The notes below the pieces were generated by a model. It was not told where the DNA came from, did no database searches, and saw only the letters and a program-made list of their open reading frames with translations. From JBBDIM01 sp040880405 (GTDB lineage Bacteria > Planctomycetota > Planctomycetia > Pirellulales > Pirellulaceae), in assembly GCA_040880405.1 (NCBI GenBank), contig JBBDIM010000040.1, positions 1 to 7,180 of the forward strand: a DNA stretch of 7,180 nt. The letters are read 5' to 3'. Both the position numbers and the translations under genes were made by a program. This document shows, one piece after another, positions 1 to 6,341 of this stretch. Position 1 is the stretch's first letter, and the number at the start of each line of letters is the position of its first letter.

Positions 1-264
1 TTTTATGTAATCGAGGAGGATGAGGACAAAATTGTCCTGGGCAATCGGGCCTGCCCCTTCGGTGAAATGGTGGAAGGCCGCCCCTCGCTCTGCATGATGA
101 CATCCAATGTCTTCGGCACGATCGCCGCTGAGAATTTGGGCTACGCGAAAGTCTCGATTGAAGAGGCGATCGCCCGTGGAGATGCCGGTTGTCGCATTGT
201 TGTCCATTTGAATGCCGATGTCGAGTCCTCAACAGCCGAGGGCCGAGAATATTTCAAAGGCTAG
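1..264 (+). CDS. C-terminal part of a MetOD1/V4R-like cysteine-containing sensory protein (5'-truncated)
   Basis: The reading frame is open from the first base and ends at TAG 262-264, giving 87 residues of a protein whose start lies outside the window. Three cysteines stand in a recognisable pattern: CPFG (Cys18 of the fragment), PSLC (Cys31) and GCRIVV (Cys64), with the segment NVFGTIAAENLGYAKV between the last two. A CPF...P.LC...G...C spacing is what I recall for methanogen output domain 1 (MetOD1) and related 4-vinyl-reductase-like sensory domains, which are thought to bind a small ligand or metal. That match is from memory and not from a profile search. The next gene, a hybrid histidine kinase, starts six bases after this stop, so the two are almost surely co-transcribed. 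I infer that this protein works as a sensory or output partner of the kinase. It could also be an unrelated redox or metal-binding protein. Confidence 0.55.
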   Translation, partial: FYVIEEDEDKIVLGNRACPFGEMVEGRPSLCMMTSNVFGTIAAENLGYAKVSIEEAIARGDAGCRIVVHLNADVESSTAEGREYFKG

Positions 265-270
265 TCCGTC

Positions 271-3093
271 GTGATCTCCGAGCACTCGCTACAAATCCTC
301 AATGCCCTACCCGAAGCGATTTTAATCGTTTCGACCGAGGGAATGATCCTGGCCGCCAACACCCAGGTTAAGAGCCTGGGCCTCGACCCTGCGGAACTTC
401 CGGGCCGGCAACTCGGGGATCTGGCCGAGACCAACCAAGGGGGCGTGGCGGAACTCCTGCGAACCTACGCGCGGAGTGGTTCCCCCTTGCCGGGCGTCAT
501 CACCTTTCATGTCCGGCCGGAAGTGGTTGTTCGCAGCTATGGTTCGTTGATGGTACCACCACAAACGGACCAGCCGGGCGAGCTCATGCTCCGTTTCGTT
601 CCCCAGCGGGAATCGCTGCGCCGTTTTCAGGCCCTCAACGAAAAGATTGAGGAGTTAACCCAGGAGAATCAACGGAGAAGGGCCTCCGAAGCGGAGCTGG
701 AGCGACAACGCCGCCAATTGCAAACCACTTTGGCCAGTATCGGTGACGCGGTGATCGTTACCGATGCCCAGGGTAATGTTCGCATGCTCAATGGTGTCGC
801 CGAGGCACTGACCGGCTGGGATTGCGCGGCTGCCGAAGGAAAGCCGCTGATTGAGATATTTCACATCATCAACGAGCGGACCCGCCAGCAGGTGGAAAAC
901 CCGGTGGAAAAGGTATTTGCGACCGGGGTGATCGTGGGCCTGGCCAACCACACCATTTTAATTGCCCGCGACGGTACGGAACGCCCGATTGACGACAGCG
1001 CCGCGCCCATCAAGGACGCCGATGGTTCGATGCGGGGTGTCGTGCTCATTTTCCGCGATATCAGCGAGCAGCACCTATGGCAGCGGCAACTGGAGGAGTC
1101 GGAGGAGCGATTCCGGCAGTTGGCCGAGAGCGTCGACGACGTGTTCTATGTCCGCACGATCGACCCTCCCACGATGCTATATATCAATCCCGCATATGAA
1201 GAGACGTGGGGGCGTAGCTGCGAGGAGCTGATCGCTGAGCCGCATAGTTTTATTGATTCGATCCATCCCGAGGATCAGTATCGAATCCGCGAAGCGTTGG
1301 AAGTTCAGCGGACAGGTGAGGCGACGATCACGGAGTATCGGATAATTACCCCGGAAGGAGACTTGAAGTGGATTCGGGACCGCGGTTTTCCGATTGCCGA
1401 TGGCAACGAGAAAATCGCTCGAGTCGCCGGCCTGGCCGAGGATATCACGCAGCGCAAGCAGACCGATCGCGACGTGAGTTTTCTGGCCGAGGCAAGCCGT
1501 TCCCTCGCGGGACTAATCGACTATCAAAGTACCCTCCAGGTCATCGCGCATTTGGCCGTGCCCAATTTCGCCGATTGGTGCGGTATCGACGTAGTGGACG
1601 ACGCGGGGCAGTTGCAACCCTTGGCGGTAGCGCATGTCGATCCGATGAAGGTTGAACTCGCGACGCGGCTCCGGCGAGAATACCCGCCCAACCCAGAGGC
1701 CACCATCGGGGCCCCGCGGGTCGTACGTACCGGCCAACCGGAGATGCTGTCAGAAATCCCTCCGGAGTTCTTGGAAAAGGCGGCCCGAGACCCCGAGCAT
1801 CTTAATCTACTACGACAGTTGGGCCTGAAATCCTACATGTGCGTGCCGTTGATGATTCGGGAACAGCTATTCGGCGTCATGACGTTTGTCTCGGCCGAAT
1901 CGAGTCGGCGTTACACCGAGTCCAACCTCGGAATCGCTCAAGATCTGGCCCATCGAGCCTCGATCGCGATTGAAAACGCCCGCCTCTATACCGACCTGAA
2001 AGAAGCGGACCGCCGCAAGGATGAATTCCTCGCGATGTTGGCCCATGAACTGCGTAATCCGCTGGCACCGATCCGGAGTGGGCTCGATGTGCTGCGCCTA
2101 GGGCACAACCGACCGGAAATCCTTGACCTGATGGGTCGCCAGGTCGATCATTTGGTCCGCCTGGTCGAGGACCTGCTCGATGTCTCGCGAATCTTGCGAG
2201 GCAAAGTCGAGCTCCGTCAAGAGGTTGTCGAGCTTTCGTTGCTGTTGGAACGAGCCCTCGAAACGATTCGTGGGCAGGTCGAATCGGAGGGGCAGCAAAT
2301 CGCCTGTTCGCTGCCGGCCAAGAAACTTTTGATCCATGGAGACCCTGTCCGGCTGGCCCAGGTGTTTTACAACCTGCTGAGCAACGCCTCGAAGTATGGC
2401 AAGAAAAATGGGATCATCCGGATCGAGGCCCAGGTCGAAGAGGACTCCGTCGAAATTTCATTTCGCGATGATGGCATCGGTATCGACCCTGAGTTTCTCC
2501 CCCGCATCTTCGACCTATTCACCCAGGCTGAGCGGACGATCGATCGCTCTCAGGGAGGACTGGGAATCGGTCTGACCGTCGTGAAGAACCTGGTCGACCT
2601 GCATCAGGGGACCGTCTCGGTACACAGCGAGGGATCCGGAAAAGGGAGCGAGTTTCGGGTCACGTTACCGCTGGTGGTTGAAGATCGTCCGACGGAATCG
2701 AAGCTGGCGAAATCAAGCCAAACGCCACCGCTGCGGATCCTGGTCGTCGATGACAATGTCGGGGCCGCCAAGATGCTGTCGATCTTGTTGACCACCATCG
2801 GCTCGCACGAAGTTCAGATGGTCCACGACGGGGCCGCCGCTTTGGAGGCCGCCAAAGCGTTTCGGCCGGAGTTCATCTTTCTCGATATCGGCTTGCCGCG
2901 AATGAACGGCTATGAAGTGGCCAGGCGACTCCGCTCGATGTCGGAGCTTAATTCGTTCGCCCTGGTAGCCCTCACCGGCTACGGCACACCGGAGGATAAA
3001 CTCAAAAGCCACGATGCCGGTTTTGACGTCCACATGGTCAAGCCACCAAGCATCGACGACCTGCAACAGGTGCTTCGCCAAAAATCTCTTTAA
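271..3093 (+). CDS. Soluble hybrid sensor histidine kinase (PAS-PAS-PAS-GAF-HisKA-HATPase_c-REC)
   Basis: This 940-residue protein senses a signal, autophosphorylates on histidine and passes the phosphate to its own receiver. In order I see a degenerate PAS (about 5-115), a charged coiled-coil linker (115-150), PAS (150-265, ending in FRDIS), PAS/PAC (278-394, ending in EDITQRK), GAF (402-572), HisKA with the H-box HELRNPL (His592), HATPase_c with N-box Asn705, G1 DDGIGI (733-738) and G2 GGLGIGL (762-768), and a receiver (821-938) with acidic pair Asp827/Asp828, phosphoacceptor Asp872, Thr902 and Lys924. All catalytic residues are intact. No membrane segment or signal peptide is visible, so it should be cytosolic. 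The start is GTG 271; a later start such as ATG 343 would cut into the first PAS. AAAGG at 256-260 is a modest ribosome site. There is no DNA-binding output, so the phosphate probably moves on to an Hpt or response regulator elsewhere, or the receiver acts as a sink. The signal is unknown. Confidence 0.95.
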   Translation: MISEHSLQILNALPEAILIVSTEGMILAANTQVKSLGLDPAELPGRQLGDLAETNQGGVAELLRTYARSGSPLPGVITFHVRPEVVVRSYGSLMVPPQTDQPGELMLRFVPQRESLRRFQALNEKIEELTQENQRRRASEAELERQRRQLQTTLASIGDAVIVTDAQGNVRMLNGVAEALTGWDCAAAEGKPLIEIFHIINERTRQQVENPVEKVFATGVIVGLANHTILIARDGTERPIDDSAAPIKDADGSMRGVVLIFRDISEQHLWQRQLEESEERFRQLAESVDDVFYVRTIDPPTMLYINPAYEETWGRSCEELIAEPHSFIDSIHPEDQYRIREALEVQRTGEATITEYRIITPEGDLKWIRDRGFPIADGNEKIARVAGLAEDITQRKQTDRDVSFLAEASRSLAGLIDYQSTLQVIAHLAVPNFADWCGIDVVDDAGQLQPLAVAHVDPMKVELATRLRREYPPNPEATIGAPRVVRTGQPEMLSEIPPEFLEKAARDPEHLNLLRQLGLKSYMCVPLMIREQLFGVMTFVSAESSRRYTESNLGIAQDLAHRASIAIENARLYTDLKEADRRKDEFLAMLAHELRNPLAPIRSGLDVLRLGHNRPEILDLMGRQVDHLVRLVEDLLDVSRILRGKVELRQEVVELSLLLERALETIRGQVESEGQQIACSLPAKKLLIHGDPVRLAQVFYNLLSNASKYGKKNGIIRIEAQVEEDSVEISFRDDGIGIDPEFLPRIFDLFTQAERTIDRSQGGLGIGLTVVKNLVDLHQGTVSVHSEGSGKGSEFRVTLPLVVEDRPTESKLAKSSQTPPLRILVVDDNVGAAKMLSILLTTIGSHEVQMVHDGAAALEAAKAFRPEFIFLDIGLPRMNGYEVARRLRSMSELNSFALVALTGYGTPEDKLKSHDAGFDVHMVKPPSIDDLQQVLRQKSL

Positions 3094-3173
3094 ATCAGCA
3101 TGCGGTTCATTTCGGTCAGGAGACTCGGAAGCTAATTTGGGGCCGGCCCGGTCCGATCGAACTCCGCGGCAAG

Positions 3174-3225
3174 CCACTGCCGAAATTGGCTAAGGATCCC
3201 ACGAAAAACAACTTCCCGGCAGTGG
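3174..3225. repeat. Spaced 9-bp perfect inverted repeat downstream of the kinase gene
   Basis: CCACTGCCG (3174-3182) and CGGCAGTGG (3217-3225) are exact reverse complements separated by 34 bases. It could form a long-loop hairpin in the kinase mRNA or be the remains of a repeat element. No T-run follows, so a classical terminator is unlikely. A chance 9-bp pair in a window of this size is also possible. Confidence 0.4.
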
Positions 3226-3318
3226 TCCCGTTTCACAGATAGGCAGCAGAGCCTTGCTCCAAGAGATTCTATCGCTCGGAAGGAGATCGAACTTTCCAGC
3301 GCGTCCAATCACCAGAAA

Positions 3319-3514
3319 AGCCCCAACGGGGCGCGGCACGACAGCCCAGGGCAACGCCCTGGGTTCCACGTTCCAGACAAGACAAAAGCCCTGAAAGGGC
3401 GCCGGAAGCGTAAACTCACGCCTTGCGGTGCCCCTACAGGGTTTTCGCATCTGGTAGTAGACCCTTTACCCCGGGCGATGCCCGGGGCTATCGTGCGGGC
3501 GCCCTTTCAGGGCT
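3319..3514. repeat. REP/BIME-like cluster of GC-rich hairpins in mirror orientation
   Basis: Six short palindromes lie within 196 bases: GCCCC-AAC-GGGGC (3320-3332), CCCAGGGC-AAC-GCCCTGGG (3345-3363), GCCCT-GAA-AGGGC (3388-3400), CCCT-AC-AGGG (3432-3441), CCCCGGGC-GAT-GCCCGGGG (3469-3487) and GCCCT-TTC-AGGGC (3501-3513). The first two, joined by GCACGA, form a double-hairpin module of about 45 bases (3319-3363). The last two form the same module on the opposite strand (3514 down to 3469), with 9 mismatches and one gap by my hand alignment. A third, more diverged unit begins at 3387. Where the stems differ, both arms have changed together (C-G to T-A, A-T to C-G), so base pairing is kept. Such elements in other bacteria are often spread by REP-associated (RAYT, IS200-like) transposases. 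None is encoded here. Confidence 0.8.
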
Positions 3515-3622
3515 GAAAAAGAGGAGACGGTCCTTTACCCCAAACGATCCGTCGTAAAGAAGACCTGTAGGCTCGAACGATTCACCAGGACATCTCGACC
3601 AGCGGTTGTGGACATGCCATAA

Positions 3623-3687
3623 ATCCGTGAAATTCGTGGTTCGATCTTTCTTTGTTTTTAACCACGGATTACATGGATTTCACGGAT
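3623..3687. repeat. AT-richer inverted repeat with unequal arms
   Basis: The left arm (3623-3641) begins ATCCGTGAAAT and ends CGTGGTT. The right arm (3660-3687) begins AACCACG and ends ATTTCACGGAT, the reverse complements of those ends, and carries about nine extra bases (around 3667-3676) between them. The arms are separated by 18 AT-rich bases containing runs of T. The motif built on CCGTGAAAT and CCGTGGTT is one I recognise as common between genes in planctomycetes, verrucomicrobia and relatives, where its origin is unclear. It lies behind the secreted-protein gene and could fold into an 11-bp plus 7-bp stem that slows transcription. That role is only a guess. Confidence 0.65.
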
Positions 3688-3754
3688 GGTTTTCACTGAG
3701 GCAAGGCGACTCGCAGCTCATTCAATCGCATAACGCGGATCACACCCAATGGAA

Positions 3755-4210
3755 TCAGATGGTCGCTTGGTCACGGACCTGGGGTTTGAGGATCTCCGTG
3801 CCGACCGCAGCGGCGTTGTGGTCGATCCATTTCCCTTCTAGCGTGCCATTCTCTTGGATCTTATAGTCCACCACGCCATGGGCGAGCATGCCGTTGATGA
3901 CCATGACCCAGGAAACACTGATCCGGCCTTCGTGTACAAATCCGATTCCGTTGTATTGCTCTCCGCCGATTTGCCAATCGAAATGGAAACCGTGACCCTT
4001 TTTGCTGATCTTGACCTCACCCTTGTACGCATTGCCATTGACCCCCACACCACGGCAATCGTATTTGCCGGATACATCGGCGGCAGCCGCATCTTCGGCA
4101 ACCGCAACGTCTGCAGCCAGCGCAACGCCACCCAGGTCACGGTGTATGAGCGCAAAAGAGAGCAACATCAGGACAAGGGTCGGACCGACCGCCCGGGCGG
4201 AAAACGTCAT
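3755..4210 (-). CDS. Small secreted protein of unknown function
   Basis: The 151-residue product starts with a typical signal peptide: Arg6 in the n-region, a hydrophobic stretch at about 8-22 and a likely cleavage site near VALAAD (30-33). An alanine- and acid-rich linker follows (34-46). The mature part, from GKYDCRG at 48, is a compact domain of alternating hydrophobic and polar residues rich in Gly, aromatic residues and Lys, with GEVKISKKGHGFHFDWQIG, YNGIGF, ISVSWV, VVDYKI and GTLEGKW. This suggests an antiparallel beta sheet or small barrel, perhaps lipocalin-like. There is one cysteine (Cys52), so no internal disulfide. I do not recognise a named family. ATG 4210 is preceded by GGAG (4221-4218) seven bases away, which supports this start. 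The gene has its own probable promoter and is not tightly coupled to spoVG upstream. Overlapping frames on both strands lack a signal peptide or ordered composition. Confidence 0.8.
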   Translation of the reverse strand: MTFSARAVGPTLVLMLLSFALIHRDLGGVALAADVAVAEDAAAADVSGKYDCRGVGVNGNAYKGEVKISKKGHGFHFDWQIGGEQYNGIGFVHEGRISVSWVMVINGMLAHGVVDYKIQENGTLEGKWIDHNAAAVGTEILKPQVRDQATI

Positions 4211-4254
4211 CGCAAAACTCCGTGAGATCAGACTAGGGAAAAGGCCTATTTGCT

Positions 4255-4283
4255 AGGATAGACGAAAAACGAGGGAATGTCAT
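4255..4283 (-). promoter_or_regulatory. Candidate sigma70-type promoter of the secreted-protein gene
   Basis: On the minus strand ATGACA (4283-4278) is followed after exactly 17 bases by TATCCT (4260-4255). These match the TTGACA and TATAAT consensus at five and four of six positions. The start point would fall near 4248, leaving a leader of about 38 bases before ATG 4210 with its GGAG site. The site lies in the short gap behind spoVG, so the downstream gene may be transcribed alone, by read-through from ispE-spoVG, or both. Confidence 0.4.
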
Positions 4284-4293
4284 ATTTACGCGA

Positions 4294-4959
4294 TTAATCG
4301 TCGAAAATGCCGGCACCGAACCCACGGCTTGAGTTCGCGGAGCTACTCTCGTGCCGCTTGGAATCGACGCGAGATCCGGCGGTATGCGGCCCCCGGGTCT
4401 CGTTTTGCTTGTCGTGCCTTGAATGGATTTTTACCTCCGGGCGATCCTCGACCGGTGCAAGGTCAGACGGAGAGGAACCGCCGGACTCGCTGTGACTACC
4501 GTTGGCGGAGTCGGATTCGATCGGATCGTAATCCTCACCCGCATCGCCATACATCTCGTCGTAGCGGGAGCGATACCCGGGCCGTTTCGATTCCTCGAGC
4601 TCCCCCTGGTATTCCTGGATGACCCGCTCCTGGATCATCTCGCGGCACTCGGAGTTAATCGGGTGCGCGATATCGGCGTACAACTTGGCCCGTTGGTCGG
4701 GGCCTCGTTCGGTGATGTGGAAATTGAGCTTCACGCCACACTGGTTACAGTAACTGGCCCGCAAATGATTTTTGCAGCCACACTGGCCGCAATGGGCTGT
4801 CAGCTTACGGCTGGGCATCGCCACGAAAGGACCGCTGGCCCCTTCGATGATCTTGAGATCACGAATCACGAACGCGTCATCGAAGGTGATGGAGCAAAAG
4901 CCTCGGAGGCGATCGCTGGAGTCGTCCATCAGTTTGATGCGAACCTCGGTGATATTCAC
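4294..4959 (-). CDS. spoVG: SpoVG-family protein with an inserted zinc ribbon and a disordered tail
   Basis: SpoVG proteins are small nucleic-acid-binding regulators, best known in Firmicutes for effects on sporulation, septation and virulence genes. The first 52 residues follow the family closely: MNITEVRIKL, then FCSITFDDAFVIRDLKIIEG and GPFVAMPSRK. The family's second signature, ADIAHPINSECREMIQERVI, appears at 95-114. Between them, where Bacillus SpoVG has roughly ten residues, this protein has about 42, including Cys57-x2-Cys60 and Cys71-x2-Cys74 (with an extra Cys62), a zinc-ribbon pattern. Residues 122-221 form a Ser-, Asp-, Glu- and Arg-rich tail that looks disordered. Total length is 221, against about 97 in Bacillus. 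The start is GTG 4959, since the conserved MNITEVRIKL begins there and GGAG (4971-4968) lies eight bases ahead. It follows ispE by 29 bp and is likely co-transcribed. The target here is unknown. Confidence 0.92.
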   Translation of the reverse strand: MNITEVRIKLMDDSSDRLRGFCSITFDDAFVIRDLKIIEGASGPFVAMPSRKLTAHCGQCGCKNHLRASYCNQCGVKLNFHITERGPDQRAKLYADIAHPINSECREMIQERVIQEYQGELEESKRPGYRSRYDEMYGDAGEDYDPIESDSANGSHSESGGSSPSDLAPVEDRPEVKIHSRHDKQNETRGPHTAGSRVDSKRHESSSANSSRGFGAGIFDD

Positions 4960-4988
4960 GATTGCGTCTCCAGGTGGGTCGAAAAGGA

Positions 4989-5945
4989 TCAGTGGCGAAG
5001 AGGAATCATTCCGGTGGTGGTGGCGGGAAAGACCAACCCCAAGTGCTGTGCCTTCAATTGGTTGGCAACACGATGCGCATGGTTGCGATCGCGACAGAGG
5101 GCAAAGTAACCAGAGCCGCTGCCCGACATCTGGTGCGCGACGACATCGAGTTGGTCGCAGGCAATCGCCAAACGGTCGATCTCAGTTGAGAGTTTTCTAG
5201 CGGGTGCCGCGAGCCGATTGTGCATCGCCGCCGCAATGCCGCGGAAGTCCTGCTCTGCCAAAGTTGAGACCATCGGGTCGATTGAATGAGGTTGCGTGGG
5301 GATGGTCGCTTCTCGGTAGACAGCCGCAGTCGATAATCCGCCGGCCGGGCGAATCAAAACCAAGTGCAGCTTGGCCGGTGGTAGCTCCTCGATTCGCTCC
5401 CCGCGCCCGCGACAGATGGCGACTCCGCTGCCCAGGGTTCCGGTATTCAGAAAAAAGGGAACATCGCTCCCTAGTTCTGCGGCGATCTCAGCCAACTGCT
5501 CCATCTCTAGTCCCAGCTCCCAGGCCATGTTCAGCGCAAACAAAGTCGCTGCGGCGTCACTTGAGGCACCACCGAAACCAGCGGCGGCGGGAATTTTCTT
5601 TTCGACGACAATCTGGGCCCCTTGCGCAACGTCGTAAGCGGAGCGGAGCCGCTCCGCCGCTTTCCAAATTAGATTGTCGTGGGCGTTGGGCAAGTCACCT
5701 AGTAGCAGATCAGCCATTCCCAGGGCCTCGGCGGTTTGGATCTCTCCTTTAGCCCAACGGCAGTCGAGCGTGATCTTGCCTGCGGAATCCGGGATCACCT
5801 GGATGGAGTCGTACAAATCGACCGAGGCCATAATGGTTTCCAGCTCATGGAAGCCGTCATCTCGCTTGCCGAGCAACTCCAGGTATAAATTCACTTTGGC
5901 CGGAGTTAAGACAGACACTCCGGTGGCCGAACGTTGAAAAAACAT
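4989..5945 (-). CDS. ispE: 4-diphosphocytidyl-2-C-methyl-D-erythritol kinase (IspE)
   Basis: IspE is a cytosolic GHMP-family kinase that phosphorylates the 2-hydroxyl of CDP-methylerythritol with ATP, the fourth step of the MEP route to IPP and DMAPP. At 318 residues it is somewhat longer than the usual 280-300. The family motifs are present: PAKVNLYLEL with catalytic Lys17, the substrate-site region DDGFHELETIM (29-39), HDNLIWKA (89-96), the ATP-binding glycine loop PAAAGFGGASSDAAA (119-133), GSDVPFF with catalytic Asp161, and the third GHMP motif MSGSGSGYFAL (273-283). The loop reads GFGGAS where many homologues have GLGGGS, a mild change. ATG 5945 is supported by AGGAG (5955-5951) five bases upstream and by the short distance to the first motif. 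It is the first gene of an apparent ispE-spoVG operon and diverges from a PopT-type gene that handles a downstream isoprenoid product. Confidence 0.97.
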   Translation of the reverse strand: MFFQRSATGVSVLTPAKVNLYLELLGKRDDGFHELETIMASVDLYDSIQVIPDSAGKITLDCRWAKGEIQTAEALGMADLLLGDLPNAHDNLIWKAAERLRSAYDVAQGAQIVVEKKIPAAAGFGGASSDAAATLFALNMAWELGLEMEQLAEIAAELGSDVPFFLNTGTLGSGVAICRGRGERIEELPPAKLHLVLIRPAGGLSTAAVYREATIPTQPHSIDPMVSTLAEQDFRGIAAAMHNRLAAPARKLSTEIDRLAIACDQLDVVAHQMSGSGSGYFALCRDRNHAHRVANQLKAQHLGLVFPATTTGMIPLRH

Positions 5946-6341
5946 CCCTGCTCCTCTGGCCGCGCGGTGGGCGTGCGGCAGGATCTTGCACTGCTATCAT
6001 GAGTGGTTTAAAGCAATTTAAACCCCCCTCCTACCCCGGTCAAGGTAAATCGTGGAGGGTTGAAATGGGCATTTCAGGTCGGAAGCCAATGACGCGTCGT
6101 CAAGAGACCGCTCACCTACAACCGCCCTCCCCTGATTCTCATCGGGCAGCATTCGCCCGGCGGCATACCTTCGTTTTAATCCAGGCGTTACAATCCGGCC
6201 AATCCGGGCTGGCGTGATTGGTCCCAAAGTGTAATCAACGGGGGCAAACAAAACCTGAGGTATGTTGTCGCTGAAGGGGATGCCACGCGTTCGGAACTCG
6301 CCCCGATGTTTCGTCTAACTGATTTTGTTTGATATCTATCC
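5946..6341. other. Divergent intergenic region between ispE and the PopT-type gene
   Basis: I find no supported gene in these 396 bases. The region must hold the promoters of both flanking genes. The ispE side has a good candidate, listed separately. For the rightward gene I see only weak boxes, such as TACAAT at 6189-6194 without a convincing -35. Minor symmetry is present: TTTAAA-GCAA-TTTAAA (6007-6022), CGGGC/GCCCG (6143-6147 with 6155-6159) and CCAATC/GATTGG (6199-6204 with 6216-6221). Any of these could be an operator, but each is short enough to occur by chance. Confidence 0.6.
6015..6043 (-). promoter_or_regulatory. Candidate sigma70-type promoter of ispE-spoVG
   Basis: On the minus strand TTGACC (6043-6038) and TAAATT (6020-6015) are separated by exactly 17 bases. 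They match the consensus boxes at five and four of six positions. The -10 box overlaps the symmetrical TTTAAA-GCAA-TTTAAA (6007-6022). Transcription would start near 6008, giving a leader of about 60 bases before ispE. The spacer is unusually G-rich, and planctomycete promoters are poorly known, so this rests on consensus matching alone. Confidence 0.4.

Larger units (their letters stand above)
3094..3754. other. Non-coding, repeat-rich intergenic region between convergent genes
   Basis: I find no convincing gene in these 661 bases. The short open frames here run through palindromic repeats and show no protein-like composition. The region lies between the 3' ends of two converging genes, a usual place for REP-like elements. 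It holds a spaced 9-bp inverted repeat (3174-3225), a cluster of GC-rich hairpins (3319-3514) and an AT-richer inverted repeat (3623-3687), each listed separately. Positions 3094-3173, 3226-3318, 3515-3622 and 3688-3754 show nothing I can name. No standard hairpin-plus-T-run terminator is evident behind the kinase gene. Confidence 0.8.

Noticed and set aside
2713..3177. 154-codon open frame on the minus strand over the receiver domain
   Set aside because: It is antisense to the well-supported receiver domain of the histidine kinase, with no family resemblance.
3190..3450. 86-codon open frame on the minus strand
   Set aside because: It runs straight through the palindromic repeat cluster; its composition follows the repeats and it has no supporting start site or family resemblance.
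3319..3514. CRISPR array or intrinsic terminator
   Set aside because: The units are palindromic, inverted to each other and unevenly spaced, with no constant repeat-spacer period and no T-run directly after a stem.
3606..3866. 86-codon open frame on the plus strand
   Set aside because: It crosses the AT-richer inverted repeat and overlaps the 3' end of the secreted-protein gene on the other strand.
3854..4225. 123-codon open frame on the plus strand opposite the secreted-protein gene
   Set aside because: The minus-strand frame has a signal peptide, ribosome site, promoter and ordered composition; this one has none of them.
4423..5109. 228-codon open frame on the plus strand
   Set aside because: It is antisense to most of spoVG and the end of ispE, both of which match known families; it is a by-product of GC-rich codon usage.
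5999..6251. Small open frames on both strands in the ispE/popT gap
   Set aside because: They lack ribosome sites and recognisable composition, overlap each other, and occupy the expected promoter region.
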